A DNA stretch of 25,000 nucleotides from Chrysomallon squamiferum. Lineage: Eukaryota > Mollusca > Gastropoda > Neomphalida > Peltospiridae. Positions 20,813-25,000 of the stretch are shown here, piece after piece. The stretch is from positions 48,527,564 through 48,552,563 of the forward strand of contig CM022665.1 in NCBI GenBank assembly GCA_012295275.1, in the 5' to 3' direction. Position 1 is the stretch's first letter; every line of letters begins with the position of its first letter. The notes beneath the pieces were generated by a model. The model saw only the letters and a list, made by a program, of their open reading frames with translations. It did no database searches and had not been told where the DNA came from. The translations under genes and the position numbers were made by a program.

Positions 20813-21110
20813 CACCTTTACTGTATTTCACTGAAGTATTATATCACCTGTACTGTATTTCACTGAAGTATTATATCACCTGTACTGTATCTCACTGAAG
20901 TATGATATCACCTGTACTGTATCTCACTGAAGTATTATATCACCTGTACTGTATTTCACTGAAGTATTATATCACCTGTACTGTATCTCACTGAAGTATG
21001 ATATCACCTGTACTGTATCTCACTGAAGTATTATATCACCTGTACTGTATCTCACTGAAGTATTATATCACCTGTACTGTATCTCACTGAAGTATGATAT
21101 CACCTGTACT
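20813..21110. repeat. 32-bp minisatellite, about nine to ten copies
   Basis: CACCTGTACTGTAT recurs every 32 bp (20845, 20877 and so on), alternating TTTCACTGAAGTATTA and CTCACTGAAGTATGA variants. Confidence 0.96.
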
Positions 21111-22560
21111 GTATATACGACATATATCCTGTTATACACGCGTCTGTTTTTTTTTTTATACCACATCTATCCCAGCAGTGTACAATGTCACAGACAAAAA
21201 CATTCTCATCTCTGTGTAATGACAGCAATCCACTGTCAGTTGAAACAAAATTCAAACTGACGTTTAATCCATTTTCCAAGGCTTGCCTGGCTTACGTGTA
21301 CCAGAGAGAGAGAGAGAGAGAGAGAGTGTGTGTGTACACCACTTTACAAAGTTGATCTCTGCCGCGAGAAGCAGAAATCACAAATAAGTTCTTCTCAGCT
21401 AATCAGCAAACGGTCCAGTCTGCTCAGCTGGTTTGCTCTGACAGGGATGTAACAACAACAAGAAGTTGGCTAGAAGCACAACATCGAGAAGATGTTCGTG
21501 TATCCGTACATATGTTTGAATGTCTGTGTGTATGTTTGTGTGCATGCATGCGTGTTATGTGTGTGTGTGTGTGTGTGTGTATTTATATATAAAAATGTGT
21601 TTGATTTCAGTGACGCAGAAAATACACAAATTTAATTAAAATTGCTTTCAAATCCTCTTTGTGTTTCCATGGAAATGCTATCAATTTTCTGCCAATTTTA
21701 ACAGCTCACTGAAGTGTCTAATGAAATCCGTTTGAGACAATAACTAAACTGCTAATTCACAGTGCTTTGTTTTCACCCTGTTATCTCCCTCTGTACTTGT
21801 CATCCACGCAAATTAATTAATTAATCGCAACCTTACATGGCAAAAGTGTCAAACCTGACCACTGATTTCGCAGTAATTAATTAACTGTACCTCACTTGTC
21901 AACACGCTCAAGCTGACAATTCACAGAAACAAAGGAAATAAGTGTGTCACTTGTTTGGCTTTAAAAAAATATATATATATATATTACACAGGTTAATCAA
22001 TATGAGTGGAATAACAAAGGGTATGCGACACACACAGAGATTAATACAAACCAGTATCACACCCACAGTGAACACACAGCACCAGAAATGTAGTCTTTAC
22101 TCCTGTAGAATATTTACCTTGAGAAAATCACCAGTCTTCAATACACAAATATTTTAAATATTTAACACACACTGAACAATATCAATATTTATCTGCTGTT
22201 AGGAAACTCCGTTTACTCGCAGACTGGCATTTAATACACTGCTTATTTTTTACCTGTTGTCTTCAGAGTTTCACGTTCTTAAAAAAACATTTTATTCTCA
22301 ACAGGAGGAAATAATCAACAGTTAAATAAAGGTTTAAATAAAACGCTGAAATGAACCAGAGATGAAATGAGTTTTTAACAAAATCACTGGAGATAAACCA
22401 GAGCTGGTGGAGAATTTGCATAAAAACACTAATCACTGTCAAATTCAGTTTAAAACAAACCTTTCACTTGGACAGTAAAAAACACCTTTTATTATCCGAG
22501 AAAAACCAGCAAGCGAAAAATAATCAAACTTGTGGATTGTTTTATTGCTGTTTTTTAATG
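21111..22560. other. Large unique AT-rich block upstream of the DGK exon, no gene seen
   Basis: About 1.4 kb, mostly non-repetitive apart from (GA)n at 21302-21326, (GT)n at 21559-21578 and a short (AT)n at 21968-21982. 21600-21960 is dense in homeodomain-type TAAT/AATTAATTAATTAA and contains the palindrome TTTCCATGGAAA. No splice-bounded open frame was recognised. Confidence 0.5.
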
Positions 22561-22712
22561 CAGTAAATTCAAATTCCTCTTGTTTGATATATCAAGTTCA
22601 GTAAATTCAAACTCCTCTTGTTTGAGACGTACAGTTCAGTAAATTCAAACTCCTCTCGTTTGAGACGTACAGTTCAGTAAATTCAAACACCTCTCGTTTG
22701 ATATATACACCC
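22561..22712. repeat. 38-bp minisatellite, four copies
   Basis: CAGTAAATTCAAA starts at 22561, 22599, 22637 and 22675, exactly 38 bp apart. Each unit includes CAAACTCCTCTYGTTTGA, whose CAAAC and GTTTG arms are inverted. Confidence 0.95.
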
Positions 22713-22829
22713 ACAAACTCAAACACCCCTTCTAAACACATCCAAGTTCCAATAAGAAAAACCACTGAAAAGTTTAAACCATCAGAGAGTGAACACAGAC
22801 ACACAGAGAGAGAGAGAGAGTCCACTAAC

Positions 22830-22931
22830 CGGTCAGCGTATGTCCAGTGTCCAGAGTGAAACTAGTGGGCAATAAGCCGGAGTACCAGTGAGTTTATCTG
22901 TCCCAGTATCTAACAGCAGACAAGTTTCCCG
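22830..22931 (-). other. Candidate 5' untranslated exon of the DGK gene
   Basis: On the minus strand a pyrimidine-rich acceptor (TTTTCTCCTTCAG) ends at 22932 and a GTTAGT donor starts at 22829, enclosing 102 bp of unique sequence of ordinary base composition. It could splice to the acceptor-like GCGCACAG ending at 19882, which lies 22 bases before the DGK ATG. One frame is open for 32 codons before a TGA near the donor, so it would be untranslated or chance. No homology was recognised. Confidence 0.22.
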
Positions 22932-23023
22932 CTGAAGGAGAAAACGAGGCAGAGAGAGGCTCGCTCACCCACATTGCTAGAGATAAGTGCTTACTGTGTA
23001 GTTACACTGACTCGTCATCTCAT
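22932..23023. other. Unique sequence upstream of the candidate 5' exon
   Basis: Balanced composition (GCTCGCTCACCCACATTGCTAG region) without TATA or other clear core promoter words that I could place with confidence. Confidence 0.3.
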
Positions 23024-23422
23024 CGGTTAGAAATCATCTCATGTGTTCTGTTTATGTTAAACATCATCTCATGTGTTCTGTTTGTGTTAAACATCATCTC
23101 ATGTGTTCTGTTTATGTTAAACATCATCTGTTTTATTTATGTTAACAATCATCTGTTTTATTTATGTTATAAATCATCTTTTTATTTACATTAAAAATGA
23201 TCTGGTGTGTTTTATTTACATTAAAAATCATTTGATGTGTTTTATTTACATTAAAAATCATCTGATGTGTTTTATTTACATTAAAAATCATCTGATGTGT
23301 TTTATTTACATTAAGAATTGTCAATGTTTTATTTATATTAAAAATCATTTGATGTGTTTTATTTACATTAAAAATCATCTGATGTGTTTTATTATATTAA
23401 CAATCATTTCATGTTTAATACA
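23024..23422. repeat. 30-bp minisatellite, about 13 copies
   Basis: The left units read CATCTCATGTGTTCTGTTTA then TGTTAAA; the right units read CATCTGATGTGTTTTATTTA then CATTAAAAAT. There is a gradual change across the array. The 30-bp unit is open on both strands (ten-residue CFIYIKNHLM on plus), so the frames are artefacts. Confidence 0.95.
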
Positions 23423-24062
23423 GGTATACTAACAGTCTAACTAAATATCAACACACATATTTGACTTTCAGTGACTGTTTGTTTGGCACATTTAACACTG
23501 ACGTTGCTTACGCCAGTTATTACACAGTGCACTGAAAATATCTGTTTTACTGTCACAGGAAGAAAAGTGATATTTTTAACACTCACAGATGTTACTGTAT
23601 CAGCCTCATTTTAGATCAACTCACTCACACAGACACATCTGAATATATGTTTTATAAAAAAAAAAATTATATGTACAATACGAGTGATATTACATCTTGA
23701 TAACCTTTGATAAACAATATAACACAATCCACAGAAAGCGAAATATAAATAATGTACTGATGGATAGGGATGTGTCTGTGCGTGCATGCATACAAATATG
23801 AGTGAATGTCTGTGCGTGTGTGTCTGTCTGTCTGACTGTCTCTGATTGTTAGTGAGAACTGTTATTATTTATACATCAGTTCTGTTTACACTTTATTGAT
23901 TTATTCATATCCTTCTCCTTTCCACGTAATTATAATGTACACTAATCTACATATGCCTGGCTTCTTTTCATACTGCAAAGACAATGTCGACTGTTTTGTT
24001 AGGACACATGTATTGATTGTCACTGTACGCTTTTTACTTTCACTTGACTGGAGAGACACAGG
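23423..24062. other. Unique AT-rich sequence, no gene seen
   Basis: Contains GTGTGTCTGTCTGTCTGACT at 23816 and an A run at 23658; otherwise unremarkable. Confidence 0.45.
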
Positions 24063-24144
24063 TGTGTCTGTGTGTGTGTGTGTGTGTATGTGTGTATGTG
24101 TGTGTACATGTGTGTGTGTGTGTGAGAGAAATATATATATATAT

Positions 24145-24180
<36 letters not shown>

Positions 24181-24216
24181 TTAGATAGATAGATGGATAA
24201 AGAGAGAGAGAGAGAG
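24063..24216. repeat. (GT)n, (AT)n, (GATA)n and (GA)n microsatellites in series
   Basis: GT with TATG interruptions (24063-24123), AT (24130-24146), about twelve GATA steps with one TTAGATA (24147-24195), and GA (24201-24217). Confidence 0.96.
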
Positions 24217-24299
24217 AATTTCATACATCAAGCATTTGTCGTAGATTGGAATGGAAAATAAAACCCACTGTCCAGATACCATAACACTTCATCACTGAC

Positions 24300-24492
24300 A
24301 TTATAATAACTCTTGATCAAAGATATTACAAATAACAATCACAGATATTACAAACAACAATCACAGATAATTACAAATAACAATCACAGATATTACAAAT
24401 AACAATCAGAGATATTATGACAACACCAGATTACAGATATTACAAATAACAATCACAGATATTACAAATAATAATCACAGATATTACATTTA
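24300..24492. repeat. 22-bp minisatellite, about eight copies
   Basis: The unit is ATTACAAATAACAATCACAG plus AT. One unit has an extra A and one (24415-24435) is altered to ATGACAACACCAGATTAC. Confidence 0.95.
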
Positions 24493-24731
24493 ACGTCAGA
24501 TACTTTAACCCCCCTGACTAAGCGTGCTGTGCAACCAAGCGTCAAGTGTGACAGTTCTTGATTGCAAGTTAACATCTCACATCCATAAAGACTGGACAGT
24601 TGACCACACTGACCATCCCCCCCACCCCTGAGTGACAGCAGGTCAGCGCTGAGTGGGTGCTATGGGAAACTGAATTAACTGAGAAGCTCAAAGTTAAAGC
24701 TTTCTCATCCTACAAGTCAGTGATGTGTGGA

Positions 24732-24763
24732 GGGTGGGGCAGGGCAGGGCAGGGCAGGGCAGG
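24732..24763 (+). repeat. (GGGCA)n run, G-quadruplex-capable
   Basis: GGGTGGGG is followed by five CA-separated G runs. This satisfies the usual G3+N1-7 four-tract rule many times over on the plus strand. Confidence 0.85.
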
Positions 24764-24767
24764 ACAG

Positions 24768-24780
24768 TGACCTTTGACCT
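24768..24780. promoter_or_regulatory. Perfect DR1 nuclear-receptor element
   Basis: TGACCTTTGACCT is the exact complement of AGGTCAAAGGTCA, the consensus DR1 bound by HNF4, RXR heterodimers and COUP-TF. A third half-site (TGACCT) overlaps its end by one base. Function is inferred only. Confidence 0.4.
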
Positions 24781-24910
24781 GACCTGTCAGTCAGCTAGTA
24801 AATCAGATAGCAAGTGTGTGTTTGATGTTGACACCTCATTAGACTGATTGCCAGGATCAACAATCATTACATTACTTTTCTATTAGAGTCTGGCAGTTTT
24901 TAATTTTCTC

Positions 24911-25000
24911 ACTACATTAAGTTATTACTACATTATATTATTAGTACATTATATTATTGCTACATTATATTATTACTACATTATATTATTACTACATTAT
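24911..25000. repeat. 16-bp repeat CTACATTATATTATTA, continuing past the window
   Basis: Five to six units reach the last base, with ACTACATTAAGTTATT and TTAGTAC variants at the left. Confidence 0.93.

Larger units (their letters stand above)
24493..24910. other. Unique, less AT-rich block with regulatory-like motifs
   Basis: About 400 bp of non-repetitive sequence carrying a (GGGCA)n run and a perfect DR1 element. No coding exon was seen. Confidence 0.45.

Noticed and set aside
22607-22825. 72-residue minus-strand frame (FEFTELYVSNER repeats)
   Set aside because: Produced by the 38-bp tandem repeat and a neighbouring GA run; no gene context.

Overview
The window is animal nuclear DNA. It is AT-rich and contains no operon or bacterial gene organisation, but has GT-AG spliced coding exons inside very long introns. 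Most of the rest is micro- and minisatellite DNA. An invertebrate is likely, perhaps a lophotrochozoan such as a mollusc, but that is an inference from repeat content and long introns and is not proven.

One gene is recognisable, on the minus strand: a type IV diacylglycerol kinase (the DGK zeta/iota group, Drosophila rdgA). Its amino-terminal exon lies at 19860-19044. After a phase-2 intron of about 15.2 kb comes a 106-bp exon at 3851-3746. The two join in frame to give ...TDKDR-KAIAKS... and end at ...DVDWT. As I remember vertebrate DGK zeta, the segment just before the first C1 zinc finger reads RKAITKSGLQH...VDWSES, which this matches closely. The C1, catalytic and ankyrin-repeat exons must lie beyond position 1. 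Upstream of the first coding exon, a weak candidate 5' untranslated exon sits at 22931-22830.

The amino-terminal exon carries a striking set of short linear modules, each a hydrophobic-x-[I/V]-P element followed by R-S-x-S-hydrophobic-D, repeated six or seven times. As given, the exon is broken by a one-base frameshift near 19290, in a GC-rich stretch.

Layout by position: 1-3745 is the next intron, with a tetranucleotide array, an array of about 80 copies of a 25/27-bp unit (341-2494) and an array of about 60-bp units (2688-3320). 3746-3851 is the second coding exon. 3852-19043 is intron 1, with at least a dozen further tandem arrays, several homopolymers and a few islands of unique, more CpG-containing sequence (about 7800-8100, 13061-13472, 14787-15105). 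19044-19881 is the first coding exon. 19882-25000 is 5' intron or flank with more arrays, a unique AT-rich block (21111-22560), a perfect DR1 nuclear-receptor element at 24768-24780 and a G-quadruplex-capable (GGGCA)n run just beside it.

I found no tRNA, rRNA, transposon coding region or CRISPR array. The many long open frames that are not DGK exons come from tandem repeats whose unit is a multiple of three or lacks stop codons.
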